64,000 bases of DNA from Lysinibacillus sp. G4S2 (GCF_030348505.1 NZ_JAUCFJ010000002.1:4220001-4284000), one strand, 5' to 3'; shown: positions 9,032 to 18,875, counted from the stretch's first letter. Translations and numbers: made by a program. The notes: generated by a model not told the origin, from the letters alone.

Positions 9032-9988
9032 ATGACAGAAACAAACTTTCCTTTTCCTTCAGATGGAAAAAGGTACTATACATGGAATCGCTATTTACGT
9101 GAGCAATTTGGTCATAAAGTTTTTAAAGTAGCACTGGATGCAGGCTTTGACTGCCCAAATCGTGATGGTACAGTTGCCTTTGGGGGCTGTACGTTTTGTA
9201 GTGCTGCAGGTTCTGGTGATTTTGCAGGCAACAAAGTTGATCCGATTGAGGTGCAATTTGCTGAAATTCGTGACAAAATGCATCAAAAATGGAAGGACGG
9301 CAAGTACATGGCCTACTTCCAGGCGTACACAAATACACATGCACCGCTACCAGTATTAAAGGAAAAATTTGAAGCAGCTTTGGCCCAGGAAGGTGTTGTT
9401 GGATTATCCATCGCAACTCGCCCAGACTGTCTGCCAGATGATGTAGTCGAATATTTAGCTGAATTAAATGAACGCACCTATTTATGGATTGAGCTAGGAC
9501 TTCAAACTGTTCATGAAAAAACAGCAAATCTCATAAACCGTGCTCACGATTATGCAACATATGTAGAAGGTGTTGAAAAACTACGAAAGCATGGAATTCG
9601 CGTATGCTCTCACATTATTAATGGTCTTCCTCTTGAAGACTATGACATGATGATGGAAACAGCTCGCGAAGTCGCAAAGCTTGATGTTCAAGGCATAAAA
9701 ATTCATTTACTGCACCTTTTAAAAGGTACGCCAATGGTGAAGCAATATGAAAAGGGTATGTTAGAATTTTTAGATCAGGAAGTTTATACAAAGCTAGTAG
9801 CAGATCAACTTGAAATTCTACCACCAGATATGGTTATTCATCGTATTACAGGCGATGGACCAATTGATTTAATGATTGGCCCGATGTGGAGTGTTAATAA
9901 ATGGGAAGTATTAAACGGAATTGATGCTGAGCTTGAACGCCGTGGAAGCTGGCAAGGAAAATTTTATAAATCCGAGGTTGCCAAATGA
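9032..9988 (+). CDS. ytqA: Radical SAM protein YtqA (TIGR01212 family)
   Basis: 318-aa radical SAM enzyme of the YtqA/YhcC type. The cluster-binding cysteines sit in DCPNRDGTVAFGGCTFC near residues 41-58, a spaced variant of CxxxCxxC in which the last pair is CTFC. Later glycine-rich and GLQT segments fit the SAM barrel (LWIELGLQT). The biochemical role of this family is not firmly established. A GAGGAG site supports the ATG. It overlaps the next gene by 4 nt (ATGA), so the pair is translationally coupled. Confidence 0.92.
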   Translation: MTETNFPFPSDGKRYYTWNRYLREQFGHKVFKVALDAGFDCPNRDGTVAFGGCTFCSAAGSGDFAGNKVDPIEVQFAEIRDKMHQKWKDGKYMAYFQAYTNTHAPLPVLKEKFEAALAQEGVVGLSIATRPDCLPDDVVEYLAELNERTYLWIELGLQTVHEKTANLINRAHDYATYVEGVEKLRKHGIRVCSHIINGLPLEDYDMMMETAREVAKLDVQGIKIHLLHLLKGTPMVKQYEKGMLEFLDQEVYTKLVADQLEILPPDMVIHRITGDGPIDLMIGPMWSVNKWEVLNGIDAELERRGSWQGKFYKSEVAK

Positions 9989-10563
9989 AGCTACAACGCG
10001 TTTTACAATATGCTCAACAGCTAATAAAAGATACAGTTGAAGAGGGCGACACTGTGGTGGATGCCACTGCTGGAAACGGTCATGACACTTTATTTTTAGC
10101 CCAGCTTGTCGGAGATGAAGGCCAAGTATACGCCTTTGATGTTCAAAAGAGCGCAGTCGATGCAACACTCCATCGTCTTTTAGATAATGGCTTAGAGCAT
10201 CGTGCACTTGTTTTACATAGAGGGCATGAAGAAATTGCCAAATATGTACACAAGCAAGTTGCTGCTGCAATTTTTAATCTTGGTTATTTACCTGGTAGTG
10301 ATCATGACATTATTACAAAGCCAAATACTACGATACAAGCAATTCAGGATTTGTTAAAATTGCTCAAAATCGGTGGTCTTATTGTCCTTGTCATTTATCA
10401 CGGTCATCCGGGTGGCAAGGAAGAACGAGATGCAGTAATAGAGTATGTCAGTCAACTACCCCAAAAATATGTACATGTATTAAAATACGAGTTTCTAAAT
10501 CAACAAAGTGATCCACCCTTTGTTATTGCTTTAGAAAAAATGAAAGATGATCCTTTAATCTAA
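9985..10563 (+). CDS. mnmM: tRNA (mnm5s2U34) biosynthesis methyltransferase MnmM (YtqB)
   Basis: 192-aa SAM-dependent methyltransferase with motif I VVDATAGNGHDTLFLA at residues about 22-37 and an NLGYLPG motif IV. The family member YtqB of Bacillus subtilis methylates the aminomethyl-thiouridine at the wobble base of certain tRNAs. Length and the coupling to ytqA (4-nt overlap) match the Bacillus operon. It ends at a strong terminator. Confidence 0.88.
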   Translation: MKLQRVLQYAQQLIKDTVEEGDTVVDATAGNGHDTLFLAQLVGDEGQVYAFDVQKSAVDATLHRLLDNGLEHRALVLHRGHEEIAKYVHKQVAAAIFNLGYLPGSDHDIITKPNTTIQAIQDLLKLLKIGGLIVLVIYHGHPGGKEERDAVIEYVSQLPQKYVHVLKYEFLNQQSDPPFVIALEKMKDDPLI

Positions 10564-10570
10564 TCTTTCT

Positions 10571-10605
10571 AGCCCGAAATAAGATACTATTTCGGGTCTT
10601 TTTTT
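10571..10605 (+). terminator. Terminator of ytqA-mnmM
   Basis: AGCCCGAAATA pairs with TATTTCGGGTCT, followed by seven T. The T-tract is also the insertion point of a family A element. Confidence 0.88.
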
Positions 10606-10712
10606 AGCTCATCACCATAATGTAGCGTTGATTTCCTTCCACCAGAAGCGTCCGCAACCTATATATTGCATACGTTTTAACAATTGTTATCTCCAACTTT
10701 TGGTGATAAGCT
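10606..10712. mobile_element. Family A non-coding element, short copy (A0)
   Basis: 107 bp with inverted ends AGCTCATCACC and GGTGATAAGCT, and interior GTTGATTTCC as in the longer copies. T-rich flanks on both sides fit insertion into the terminator T-tract. It has no coding capacity. Confidence 0.65.
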
Positions 10713-10769
10713 TTTTTTGATTATTGTTCCCATTCCTTTGTTATTCATATCATGAGTCCTTCGAATCAC

Positions 10770-11371
10770 ATGTATGTTAATTAGGAAAAAATAGGTTTAT
10801 TGAGCGATAAAAGGCTCTTCACCAAAACGTGTGGTTGATTTCCGTTCCGACTGGGCGCTTTGTAGCTGACGCTTCGCTTTCGCACAGAGCAGAGCTTCCT
10901 GGGGGCGTCCGATGAGCCGCTTCACTCGCGTTGCTCGCTCCAGGGTCTCATCTGTGACGCTAATCCCCAAGGAGTCGCCCAGTCTCCACTACAATCAACC
11001 AAAATACAGCGCATATATTTTAAAAAATGTCATCCACAACTTTTGGGGATGAGCCCGATAAAAGGATTTTTCGTCATTGCTAATAAATTTCCATTTTAAC
11101 TGATTGTAGTGTAGAGCTACTCGAGTGCTCCTGTCACAGAGCGAAGCTTCCTACGGGAAAGCGAGACAGACGAGACCCTGCACGGAGCGAATGTTTTCTG
11201 TGCGAAAGCGTAGTGCTAACGTAGCGACAGCGACAATAATGTTTTATCTGTGCGAAAGCGTAGTGCAACGTAGCGGCAGCAACAATAATGTTTTATCTGT
11301 GCGAAAGCGTAGTGCAACGTAGCGGCAGCAACAATACGAGTGGAGGAAGCGGCTCGACGCTCAACACACCT
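10770..11371. mobile_element. Family B non-coding element (B1) carrying nested element A1 and REP-like units
   Basis: The left end TGTATGTTAATTAGG and right end TCAACACACCT match the family B ends (decayed on the left). The interior has the shared block AAAGCGAGACAGACGAGACC and TGATTGTAG. A1 sits inside at 10813-11055. About four REP-like units (GTGCGAAAGCGTAGTG) fill 11195-11335. No convincing protein is encoded; short open frames here are repeat translations. Confidence 0.65.
10813..11055. mobile_element. Family A non-coding element (A1) inserted in B1
   Basis: 243 bp from GGCTCTTCACCAAAACGTG to TTTTGGGGATGAGCC. It is flanked by a perfect 8-bp direct repeat CGATAAAA (10805-10812 and 11056-11063), the signature of transposition. 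Confidence 0.8.
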
Positions 11372-11381
11372 GATATAAAAT

Positions 11382-11425
11382 AGAAAGCTATCTAATAGAA
11401 GTTAAAATCTATTAGATAGCTTTCT
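11382..11425 (-). terminator. Terminator of the AGCS symporter gene
   Basis: AGAAAGCTATCTAATAGA pairs with TCTATTAGATAGCTTTCT across an 8-nt loop, right after the gene's stop codon, with a T-rich tail on the minus strand. Confidence 0.85.
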
Positions 11426-11434
11426 CATTATTGT

Positions 11435-12943
11435 CTATTTATTTTTACGTTTTTCATTATAATCTACCCAGAAATCTGCACCTTTAATTCCTAGTTTACG
11501 AGGATCAAAAACAGGATCTTTTCCTTCTTTTTTCTGTTTCTCATAATCCTTTAATGCAACAATAGCAGGTTTCATAATAATTAAAATGGCTAAAACGTTA
11601 ATCCATACCATGAGGCCAAGTCCAACATCTCCCATTGCCCAAGCAAGGTCAGATGTGCGTATAGTACCGTAGAACGAAGCAATTAAAATAGCAAATTTCG
11701 CAATCCAAATGGCGACTTTTTCTGTACCTCCTGAGAATAAATAAGCTACATTTGTTTCGGCAATATAGTAATATGCCATTATTGTCGTAAAAGCAAAGAA
11801 GAATAATGCAATCGCTACGAATGGGCCACCAAAGCCTGGTAGTGAAGAGTCAACCGCATATTGTGTGTATGCTGCACCTTCTTTAATACTTTTCGCAAAT
11901 GTTATTTGTTCATCCCCAGTTAATCCGTCTTTATTGAATTCACCAGTATAAATAAATGAATCAGTACCTTCTGCAGCTTTTTCATCCTGCACATTATACA
12001 TTCCAGTAAATAAAATCATAAATGCTGTAGCTGAACAGATTAATAATGTATCAATGTATACAGAAGCCGCTTGCACGATTCCTTGTTTAGCAGGGTGTGA
12101 TACTTCTGCTGCCGCAGCCGGATGCGCTCCTGTCCCTTGACCGGCCTCATTTGAATAAATTCCGCGTTTAACGCCCCATGCAATAGCAGATCCAATTATA
12201 CCACCAAAGATTTCTTGCGCACCAAATGCGCTAGAAAAAATTAATGCAATTACAGCTGGTACTTCTTTAATATTCATTGCAATAATGATAAGAGCCATAA
12301 GAATATAAGCTAGTGCCATGAAAGGTACTATAATCTGTGCAGCATTGGCAATCCATTTAACCCCACCGATAATAATAGCACCTAGTAATACGGCAATAAT
12401 AAGTCCTGTAATCCAAGTATCAATGTTAAAAGCGTTTTCAACAGCTGTCGCAATTGCATTCGATTGAACACCCGGCATCAAGATTAACATTGCAGCTAAT
12501 GCGGCAATAGCAAAAATAACTGCAAACCACTTTTGCCCCATTCCCTTTTCTATGTAATATGCGGGTCCGCCACGATATTCTGTATCTTTCTCTTCTTTAT
12601 AAATTTGAGCCAACGTCGACTCAACGTAAGCAGTCGCCGCACCGATAAAGGCAATTGCCCACATCCAAAAAACAGCACCAGGTCCCCCCATCCCGATTGC
12701 TGTAGCAGTACCGGCAATATTACCTGTACCTACTCGACCAGATAGTGCGATAGACATCGCCTGAAAGGATGAAATCCCCTTTTCAGATTTTTCACCTTTA
12801 AACATTAAAACAAACATATCTTTAATGTGTCTTACTTGTAGGAATCGTGTAATGATTGAAAAAAAGAGTCCAATCAATAAAATACCATAAATAAACCACG
12901 GTCCCCATAAAATGGCATTCAGTTTCTCAACGATTGCTTCCAT
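11435..12943 (-). CDS. Sodium:alanine/glycine symporter, AGCS family
   Basis: 502-aa inner-membrane sodium-coupled amino-acid transporter. It has about 10-11 hydrophobic segments and the family signature near residues 65-90 (FQAMSIALSGRVGTGNIAGTATAIGMGGPGA), with the GTGNIAG substrate loop. A second hallmark, SNEAGQGTGAHPAAAAEVSHP, follows near residue 270. The likely substrates are alanine, glycine or possibly glutamine. GGAGGGG lies 4 nt before the start. It is a monocistronic unit, inserted here relative to the Bacillus gene order. Confidence 0.93.
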   Translation of the reverse strand: MEAIVEKLNAILWGPWFIYGILLIGLFFSIITRFLQVRHIKDMFVLMFKGEKSEKGISSFQAMSIALSGRVGTGNIAGTATAIGMGGPGAVFWMWAIAFIGAATAYVESTLAQIYKEEKDTEYRGGPAYYIEKGMGQKWFAVIFAIAALAAMLILMPGVQSNAIATAVENAFNIDTWITGLIIAVLLGAIIIGGVKWIANAAQIIVPFMALAYILMALIIIAMNIKEVPAVIALIFSSAFGAQEIFGGIIGSAIAWGVKRGIYSNEAGQGTGAHPAAAAEVSHPAKQGIVQAASVYIDTLLICSATAFMILFTGMYNVQDEKAAEGTDSFIYTGEFNKDGLTGDEQITFAKSIKEGAAYTQYAVDSSLPGFGGPFVAIALFFFAFTTIMAYYYIAETNVAYLFSGGTEKVAIWIAKFAILIASFYGTIRTSDLAWAMGDVGLGLMVWINVLAILIIMKPAIVALKDYEKQKKEGKDPVFDPRKLGIKGADFWVDYNEKRKNK

Positions 12944-13028
12944 CTTACCCCTCCATTTTGAAAATTTTTCTTTAAGTCATTATAGTATTACACTTTTCAG
13001 AAAATTACAATATTATATTGATAGATTA

Positions 13029-13346
13029 ATTCCCAAAAGTTGGGTATGGTATTTTTTAAACGTATATCGTGTATGGAAGTTAATCGGAGTGAAGGCTGGA
13101 CGACACCTTTGGGGATCAGCGTCACAGATGAGATTCTGGGCGAGCAAATAGAAAAACGAAGGCATTATCACGTCCTGTGATAATGCCTTCGTTACTATTA
13201 TCGTATAGTTGCTGGCGCTTTGCTTTCGCACATAAAACATTTGTTGCTGTCGCTTCGCTTTCGCACATAAAACATTTGTTGCTGTAAGCGGCTCATCGGA
13301 CGCCCTCTGGAAGGCTCCTTTTTGGAACGAAAAATGGTGATGAGCC
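13029..13346. mobile_element. Family A non-coding element (A6), with hairpin and REP-like units
   Basis: The right end TGGTGATGAGCC is clear and the left end TTCCCAAAAGTTGGG is decayed. The interior contains GGCTGGACGAC, GATCAGCGTCACAG, a strong hairpin (13157-13191) and two REP-like units (about 13205-13275). It separates the AGCS gene from ytpA. Confidence 0.55.
13157..13191. repeat. Strong hairpin, member of the paired-hairpin motif
   Basis: CGAAGGCATTATCAC pairs perfectly with GTGATAATGCCTTCG over a 5-nt loop. Related hairpins with different stem bases occur at 42518-42579 and 50301-50362. Confidence 0.75.
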
Positions 13347-13374
13347 ACTTCTAGCTAATTGAAGAGGCAATTCA

Positions 13375-14181
13375 CTACTCTATGATATATCCAATTCTTC
13401 GAAGAGCATTATTTATAAAATCACGTAAATAAATAAAAATCTCTTCTCGCTCTACTTCATGAAATAGATTATGATAGCAATTTTCCCATTCTTTGAATTG
13501 AAACTCTGTAAACTCCTGCTGATAAAGCCAATTTCGAGTTTGTTTCGTTTCAGTAATACTATCTTTTTCAGCTGTCATAACTAACATAGGTCTATTAGGG
13601 AATTCAGCTTGTGGCAATAACACTAGATTACGCATCATTTGCTGTAGCTCTCTATACCATTTCACGGAAACGACTGACATAAAAGGAACCTCATCCTTCA
13701 TCTCATCTCTTCCTTCTACACTGCGCGTTAATGTATTTAATGTAATTTCATGAGTCATTTTCACATTTGCTGTCAGGGCACTTAGGCTAGTTAAAGCATT
13801 AGATAGTTTACCTGGCAATAACTTTAAAAGTAGCCAAGGTGAAGTTAAAATAATACCTGCGCATTCATATTTTCGCTTATGCATGGTATGTAGTAACAAT
13901 GTTGCGCCAAGCCCATGTCCTATAAAAAAGACAGGTAAATTATATGAAAAAGCATTCTCTATTAAATTCCTTGTATACTTGTTGTACTCTTTAAAATCTT
14001 CATCATGAACACGCGAAAACCCTACATTTAAACCATGATTTGGTAAATCCCCCATGACTATGTGGAAGCCTTCCAATCTAAGTTTTTCTATAAGCCACGC
14101 ATACCAGCGGTGATTTTCATATGCACCATGAATAATAGCAACCACAGCCTTCGCTTGTCCATCAGCTTCCCATTTCCACAT
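13375..14181 (-). CDS. ytpA: Alpha/beta hydrolase (YtpA-like) lacking the catalytic serine
   Basis: 268-aa protein of the monoacylglycerol lipase/lysophospholipase group, in the YtpA position next to ytoA and metK; Bacillus YtpA makes the lysophospholipid bacilysocin. I start at ATG 14179-14181 because AGGAGG lies 10 nt upstream; the longer open frame has no site. The nucleophile elbow reads FFIGHGLGATL instead of GHSxG, so the serine is glycine (GGG codon), while the acid region (TAEKDS) and histidine (CYHNLFHE) remain. It may therefore be inactive as a hydrolase or a mutated copy. The symbol rests mainly on position. Confidence 0.72.
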   Translation of the reverse strand: MWKWEADGQAKAVVAIIHGAYENHRWYAWLIEKLRLEGFHIVMGDLPNHGLNVGFSRVHDEDFKEYNKYTRNLIENAFSYNLPVFFIGHGLGATLLLHTMHKRKYECAGIILTSPWLLLKLLPGKLSNALTSLSALTANVKMTHEITLNTLTRSVEGRDEMKDEVPFMSVVSVKWYRELQQMMRNLVLLPQAEFPNRPMLVMTAEKDSITETKQTRNWLYQQEFTEFQFKEWENCYHNLFHEVEREEIFIYLRDFINNALRRIGYIIE

Positions 14182-14317
14182 TTTACATAGTCCTCCTAAA
14201 AAAATAATTACACAATGATTATATCGAAATATCTCACTCATTTTAATTTTATATTTCCATCAAGTTGCGTATTTGATACGATAATATTACATCATAGAAA
14301 GAAAAGAGGCGATTCTC

Positions 14318-14839
14318 ATGATCTATCCATTTAAAGGTAAAACACCCAAAATCGATCCATCTGTTTTTATTGCCGATTATGCAACCGTTACTGGTGACGT
14401 TACAATAGGTGCTGAAACAACAATTTGGTTTAACACAGTTATTCGAGGTGATGTATCACCAACAATCATCGGAAAAAGAGTTAGTATTCAAGACCTTTGT
14501 TGTTTGCATCAAAGCCCTAAATATCCACTCATTATTGAAGATGAAGTAACAGTCGGGCATCAAGTAACTTTACATAGCTGTACGATTCGTAAAAATGCCT
14601 TAATAGGTATGGGCTCAATAGTATTAGACGGAGCGGAGATTGGAGAGGGTGCATTCATTGGGGCGGGTAGTCTTGTACCTCCAGGCAAAGTTATTCCTCC
14701 GAACAGCTTAGCATTAGGTCGTCCAGCAAAGGTTGTACGAGAATTAAATGCTGAAGATAAAGAAGATATGGAACGTATCGTACGTGAATATGCAGAAAAA
14801 GGTCAATACTATAAATCTCTTCAAACAAAAAATAAATAG
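14318..14839 (+). CDS. ytoA: Gamma-carbonic anhydrase-like hexapeptide protein YtoA
   Basis: 173-aa left-handed beta-helix protein with repeated hexapeptides (for example VTIGAETTIWFNTVIRGD near residue 25-42). Histidines placed as in gamma-class carbonic anhydrases are present (LHQSP, GHQVTLHSC). Such proteins bind a metal and may hydrate carbon dioxide, though many are of unknown activity. AAAGAGGCG precedes the ATG. It is divergent from ytpA and converges on metK across a shared terminator. Confidence 0.9.
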   Translation: MIYPFKGKTPKIDPSVFIADYATVTGDVTIGAETTIWFNTVIRGDVSPTIIGKRVSIQDLCCLHQSPKYPLIIEDEVTVGHQVTLHSCTIRKNALIGMGSIVLDGAEIGEGAFIGAGSLVPPGKVIPPNSLALGRPAKVVRELNAEDKEDMERIVREYAEKGQYYKSLQTKNK

Positions 14840-14919
14840 CTAAATTGAAGCAACTCCACGTTTTCTTGGACAACCAAGCTATACATAGTTGTCATTAGGA
14901 GCTAATTTTTTCAAAAAAA

Positions 14920-14960
14920 ACAGTAAAAGGGGCTATTAGAACACCAAGCCCCTTACTGTA
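14920..14960. terminator. Bidirectional terminator between ytoA and metK
   Basis: AAGGGGCT and AGCCCCTT form the core stem, extended by ACAGTAA/TTACTGT, with A-rich left and T-rich right flanks that serve both strands. Confidence 0.8.
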
Positions 14961-15000
14961 AAATAATTTTATAGCTATTGCATTATTTTAGCTAAATAAT

Positions 15001-16197
15001 TTATAGCCCTGCTTTTTCTTGTAATGCGGCAGCTTTGTCTGTTTGTTCCCAAGGTACATTTAAGTCCGTACGACCGAAGTGACCATATGCTGCAGTTTGC
15101 TTATAAATAGGGCGACGAAGGTTAAGCATTTTAATAATCCCTGCTGGGCGTAAATCGAATAGCTCGCGCACCCATTCTACAATTTCATTTTCCTTAACTT
15201 TCCCTGTCCCAAATGTATCCACAGCAATAGATACTGGTTGAGCAACACCAATTGCATAAGCAAGTTGTACTTCAGCACGTTCTGCTAAGCCTGCTGCTAC
15301 GATATTTTTTGCCACATAGCGTGCTGCATATGCCGCTGAACGGTCTACCTTAGTTGCGTCTTTACCAGAGAAAGCACCTCCACCATGACGTGCATAGCCA
15401 CCGTATGTATCAACGATGATTTTACGTCCTGTTAGACCAGCATCACCTTTTGGACCACCTATTACGAAACGACCAGTTGGGTTGATGAAATATTTAGTAT
15501 TGACATCTAGTAATTCACTTGGAACAACTGGAGTAATAACGAATTCTTTTAAGTCGGCTTGAATTTGTTCAAGCGTTGCTTCTTCATCGTGCTGTGTTGA
15601 AATGACAATCGTATCTACGCGTACTGGTACATTGTTTTCATCATATTCAACCGTTACTTGCGTTTTTCCGTCTGGACGTAAATATGCAAGTTCGCCAGAT
15701 TTACGTGCTTCCGTTAAACGACGAGCCAATTTATGCGCTAAACTGATTGGTAATGGCATAAGCTCTGGTGTTTCGTTACATGCATAGCCGAACATTAAGC
15801 CTTGGTCACCTGCGCCAATTGCTTCAATGTCAGCGTCTGTCATAGAACCTTCACGCGCCTCTAAAGCTTGGTCTACACCTAGAGCAATATCAGGTGATTG
15901 TTCGCCAATAGCAACAAGTACTGCTAAGTTTTCAGCATCAAAACCATATTTTCCACGAGTGTAACCGATTTCTGCTACAGTATCACGGACGATACCTTTA
16001 ATATCTACATATGTAGAAGTAGTAATTTCTCCTGCTACTAATACTAAGCCTGTTGTTACAGTTGTTTCACATGCAACACGTGCATTTGGATCTTCTGCTA
16101 AAATAGCATCTAAAATGGCATCCGAAATTTGGTCACAAATTTTGTCTGGATGTCCTTCTGTTACACTCTCTGATGTAAACAGTCGACGGTTTGTCAT
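15001..16197 (-). CDS. metK: S-adenosylmethionine synthetase
   Basis: 398-aa methionine adenosyltransferase that makes SAM from methionine and ATP in the cytoplasm. Signatures are intact: [23 protein letters not shown] near the N-terminus, the GAGDQG loop, and the glycine-rich [16 protein letters not shown] phosphate loop near residue 265. An AGGAGG site precedes the ATG. A SAM riboswitch lies about 300 nt upstream, and REP-like repeats have been inserted between the riboswitch terminator and the start codon. Confidence 0.98.
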   Translation of the reverse strand: MTNRRLFTSESVTEGHPDKICDQISDAILDAILAEDPNARVACETTVTTGLVLVAGEITTSTYVDIKGIVRDTVAEIGYTRGKYGFDAENLAVLVAIGEQSPDIALGVDQALEAREGSMTDADIEAIGAGDQGLMFGYACNETPELMPLPISLAHKLARRLTEARKSGELAYLRPDGKTQVTVEYDENNVPVRVDTIVISTQHDEEATLEQIQADLKEFVITPVVPSELLDVNTKYFINPTGRFVIGGPKGDAGLTGRKIIVDTYGGYARHGGGAFSGKDATKVDRSAAYAARYVAKNIVAAGLAERAEVQLAYAIGVAQPVSIAVDTFGTGKVKENEIVEWVRELFDLRPAGIIKMLNLRRPIYKQTAAYGHFGRTDLNVPWEQTDKAAALQEKAGL

Positions 16198-16295
16198 TTG
16201 GTTTTCCTCCTATTACGCTTACAATAATATTTACGAATAATACGGTACTCATTACCCATGTCAAGTCTGCCCCTAAGGATTGAACTCTCAAGCCG

Positions 16296-16407
16296 TTGTT
16301 GCTGTCGCTTCGCTTTCGCACAGAAAACATTTTGTTGCTGTCGCTTCGCTTTCGCACAGAAAAACATTTTGTTGCTGTCGCTTCGCTTTCGCACAGAAAA
16401 CATTTGC
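16296..16407. repeat. REP-like 36-bp unit, three tandem copies in the metK leader
   Basis: Three near-identical units with core GCTGTCGCTTCGCTTTCGCA separated by CAGAAAACATTTT. They are the same family as units at 11195-11335, 13205-13275 and 50399-50705. Confidence 0.85.
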
Positions 16408-16495
16408 TGATTGTAACACGAGGATTTTTGAAAGATCCGTCATTATAATAAGGAAAGAATTACACATACTTACCTTTACATTCGTTTTTAACAAT

Positions 16496-16680
16496 AAAAA
16501 AATCCTTTTCTCACGCTTACTTAACATGAGGAAAGGAAATAATGACTTCGTAACCTTTCACTCTTATCGTTCAAGGGGTTTCCCTTGCATCAGGTTGGCA
16601 CCAACGCATGTCGTGAAATAGTTCATGCAGGTTGCCGGGTTTCATAGGGCCTGACCCTCCACCAGCTCGGGATAAGAGTA
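16496..16680 (-). promoter_or_regulatory. SAM-I riboswitch (S-box) with terminator, controlling metK
   Basis: On the minus strand the aptamer runs from CTCTTATCCCGAGCTGG (near 16675) through GAGGGTCAGGCCCTATGAAACC, GGCAACCTGC and GGTGCCAACC to the closing GATAAGAG (16561-16568). These are the standard S-box consensus blocks. A terminator follows: TCCTTTTCTCACG (16503-16515, plus strand) pairs with CATGAGGAAAGGA (16525-16537) and a seven-T tail comes next on the transcript. SAM binding should stop transcription into metK. Confidence 0.96.
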
Positions 16681-16695
16681 TCCGTTCAATATATC

Positions 16696-16724
16696 ATAAT
16701 ACGTAAAAGGTCGAACGTTGTCAA
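16696..16724 (-). promoter_or_regulatory. Sigma-A promoter of the metK riboswitch transcript
   Basis: Minus-strand TTGACA (16719-16724), 17 nt, TATTAT (16696-16701), directly upstream of the S-box. Confidence 0.75.
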
Positions 16725-16829
16725 ATATTTTTGTTGTATTCTCCATCTTTTGGTGATGCGTCCAAAATAATCCCTACTCTCCACCTCACATCATGTGTTA
16801 ACATATGTGTGACCCTTTAATCTTCATTC

Positions 16830-16915
16830 AGCAAATGTTTTCTGTAGCGAAAGCAAATTGTCAGCTACAATGTTGTTTTTGTAGCGAAAGTGGATCGTTA
16901 GCTATGGAATATTGC
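16830..16915. repeat. Two diverged REP-like units
   Basis: AAATGTTTTCTGTAGCGAAAGC and TTTTTGTAGCGAAAGTGG with a GTCAGCTAC/GTTAGCTA tail each. The remainder of the metK-pckA gap (16916-17200) shows no gene that I can recognise. Confidence 0.5.
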
Positions 16916-17201
16916 CATCTCTACATGTGGTGGATGAATATAGTTGTAGCCCCTTTTCAGTCGGTGACAAGCTCCGTCTGATAAAAACCAGCTTAGAACT
17001 TCACATCCTGTGCGAACCTCATGTTGGCAAAAATCTTCCAAATGCAATTTAGCTATGACGGAAGTGATTGTGTAATCACTTGATTATAAATAGGGTGAAA
17101 AGCATTCTTAAAACGAATAAATTAACTTTTTGTCGTTTTCTTGAAAAGTAATAAAATCTCAAAAATAATTTCTGAATTAGTATAGATTATTTAAGCAATT
17201 G

Positions 17202-17210
17202 TGTTATACT
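17202..17210 (+). promoter_or_regulatory. Candidate extended -10 promoter of pckA
   Basis: TGTTATACT gives TGn plus TATACT, 69 nt before the pckA start; no good -35 box is seen, as is common for extended -10 promoters. Confidence 0.45.
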
Positions 17211-17278
17211 ATTTTTGAAATTAAGAAAATCTCCCTTAGACTCATGGGAATACTATAAAAAAGGATGGTATTTAATCG

Positions 17279-18865
17279 ATGAATTCAGTAGAAATTGCAA
17301 ACGAACTGAAGGAATTATTAAAAGGCGGTAACATTAATGTTCAACTTTCAGTAGCTCAATTAGCTGAAAAGGCTACATCTCGTGGTGAAGCTATGTTAAC
17401 AGTAGATGGTGCTGTTCGTGCAGAAACTGGAAAATATACTGGTCGTTCACCTAAAGATAAATATACAGTAGAAGAAGAAAGCACAAAAGATAAAATTGAC
17501 TGGGGAAAAGTAAATCAACCAATTTCTTCTGAAGTGTTCGATAACTTATATGTAAAAGTAGTAAAATATTTGAAAGAACGTGACGAATTATTCGTATTCA
17601 AGGGCTTTGCTGGTGCTGACAAAGATTCACAATTAAGCATCCAAGTAATCAATGAATACGCTTGGCACAATCTTTTCTCTCATCAATTATTCATCCGTCC
17701 AACTGAAGAAGAATTAGCTTCTCATGTTGCTGACTTCACAGTGATCTCAGCTCCTAACTTTAAAGCAGACCCTGCTATCGATGGCACAGCTTCTGAAACA
17801 TTCATCATTGTATCACTTGAAAAGAAAATCATCCTAATCGGTGGTACTGAATATGCTGGAGAAATCAAAAAATCTATTTTCGGTATTATGAACTACTTAT
17901 TACCGCAACAAGGTATCCTTTCAATGCACTGCTCAGCAAACGTTGGTGAAGCTGGTGATGTTGCATTATTCTTCGGTTTATCTGGTACTGGTAAAACTAC
18001 TTTATCAGCTGATCCTGACCGTAAGCTTATCGGTGACGATGAACACGGTTGGTCTGATAATGGTGTGTTCAACATTGAGGGCGGTTGCTATGCAAAAACA
18101 ATTAATCTTTCAGCTGAAAAAGAACCAGAAATCTACAACGCAATCCGCTTCGGTTCTGTTCTAGAAAACGTAGCTGTTGATCCAGAAACTCGAGTTTGTG
18201 ACTATGATAATGGTTCATTAACAGAAAATACACGTGTAGCTTATCCAATCCAATACATTGAAAATATTGTAGATCCATCTGTTGCAGGTCACCCAAAAAC
18301 AATCATCTTCTTAACAGCTGATGCATTTGGTGTATTACCTCCAATCAGTAAATTAACAAAAGAGCAAGCAATGTACCACTTCCTTAGCGGTTTCACATCT
18401 AAACTTGCTGGTACAGAACGTGGTGTAACAGAGCCAGAACCAGTATTCTCAACTTGCTTCGGTTCTCCATTCCTTCCACTTCCAGCAACAGTTTATGCTG
18501 AAATGTTAGGTCAAAAAATTGACGAGCACGGTGCACAAGTATACTTAGTAAACACTGGTTGGACTGGTGGCGAATATGGTACTGGTAGCCGTATGAAGCT
18601 TTCTTACACTCGTTCAATGGTACGTGCTGCAATTGATGGCAAATTAGCTAATGTTGAAACAATTCAAGATTCAGTATTTGGTTTAAACATTCCAACTGCT
18701 ATTGAAGGTGTACCAACAGAAGTACTTAATCCTCGTGATGCATGGGCAGACAAAGTTGCTTATGATAAAAAAGCTGCTGAACTTGCTGGTTTATTCAACG
18801 AAAACTTCAAGAAATTCTCAAACGTTTCTGAAGCTATCACTAAACTTGGCGGTCCATTAAAATAA
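17279..18865 (+). CDS. pckA: Phosphoenolpyruvate carboxykinase (ATP)
   Basis: 528-aa gluconeogenic enzyme that converts oxaloacetate and ATP to phosphoenolpyruvate, carbon dioxide and ADP. The kinase P-loop [13 protein letters not shown] lies near residues 233-245, followed by the metal-binding GDDEHGW. The early RSPKDK substrate loop and the late VNTGWTGG segment are also present. The ATG follows AAAGGATGG. As in Bacillus it is divergent from metK. It ends at a strong terminator. Confidence 0.97.
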   Translation: MNSVEIANELKELLKGGNINVQLSVAQLAEKATSRGEAMLTVDGAVRAETGKYTGRSPKDKYTVEEESTKDKIDWGKVNQPISSEVFDNLYVKVVKYLKERDELFVFKGFAGADKDSQLSIQVINEYAWHNLFSHQLFIRPTEEELASHVADFTVISAPNFKADPAIDGTASETFIIVSLEKKIILIGGTEYAGEIKKSIFGIMNYLLPQQGILSMHCSANVGEAGDVALFFGLSGTGKTTLSADPDRKLIGDDEHGWSDNGVFNIEGGCYAKTINLSAEKEPEIYNAIRFGSVLENVAVDPETRVCDYDNGSLTENTRVAYPIQYIENIVDPSVAGHPKTIIFLTADAFGVLPPISKLTKEQAMYHFLSGFTSKLAGTERGVTEPEPVFSTCFGSPFLPLPATVYAEMLGQKIDEHGAQVYLVNTGWTGGEYGTGSRMKLSYTRSMVRAAIDGKLANVETIQDSVFGLNIPTAIEGVPTEVLNPRDAWADKVAYDKKAAELAGLFNENFKKFSNVSEAITKLGGPLK

Positions 18866-18875
18866 TTCACTAAGC

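Noticed and set aside
9123..9527. 134-aa antisense frame in ytqA
   Set aside because: Antisense shadow of a conserved radical SAM gene.
16296..16407. CRISPR or coding frames in the 36-bp repeats before metK
   Set aside because: Only three units, no spacers; frames on both strands are repeat translations without ribosome sites.
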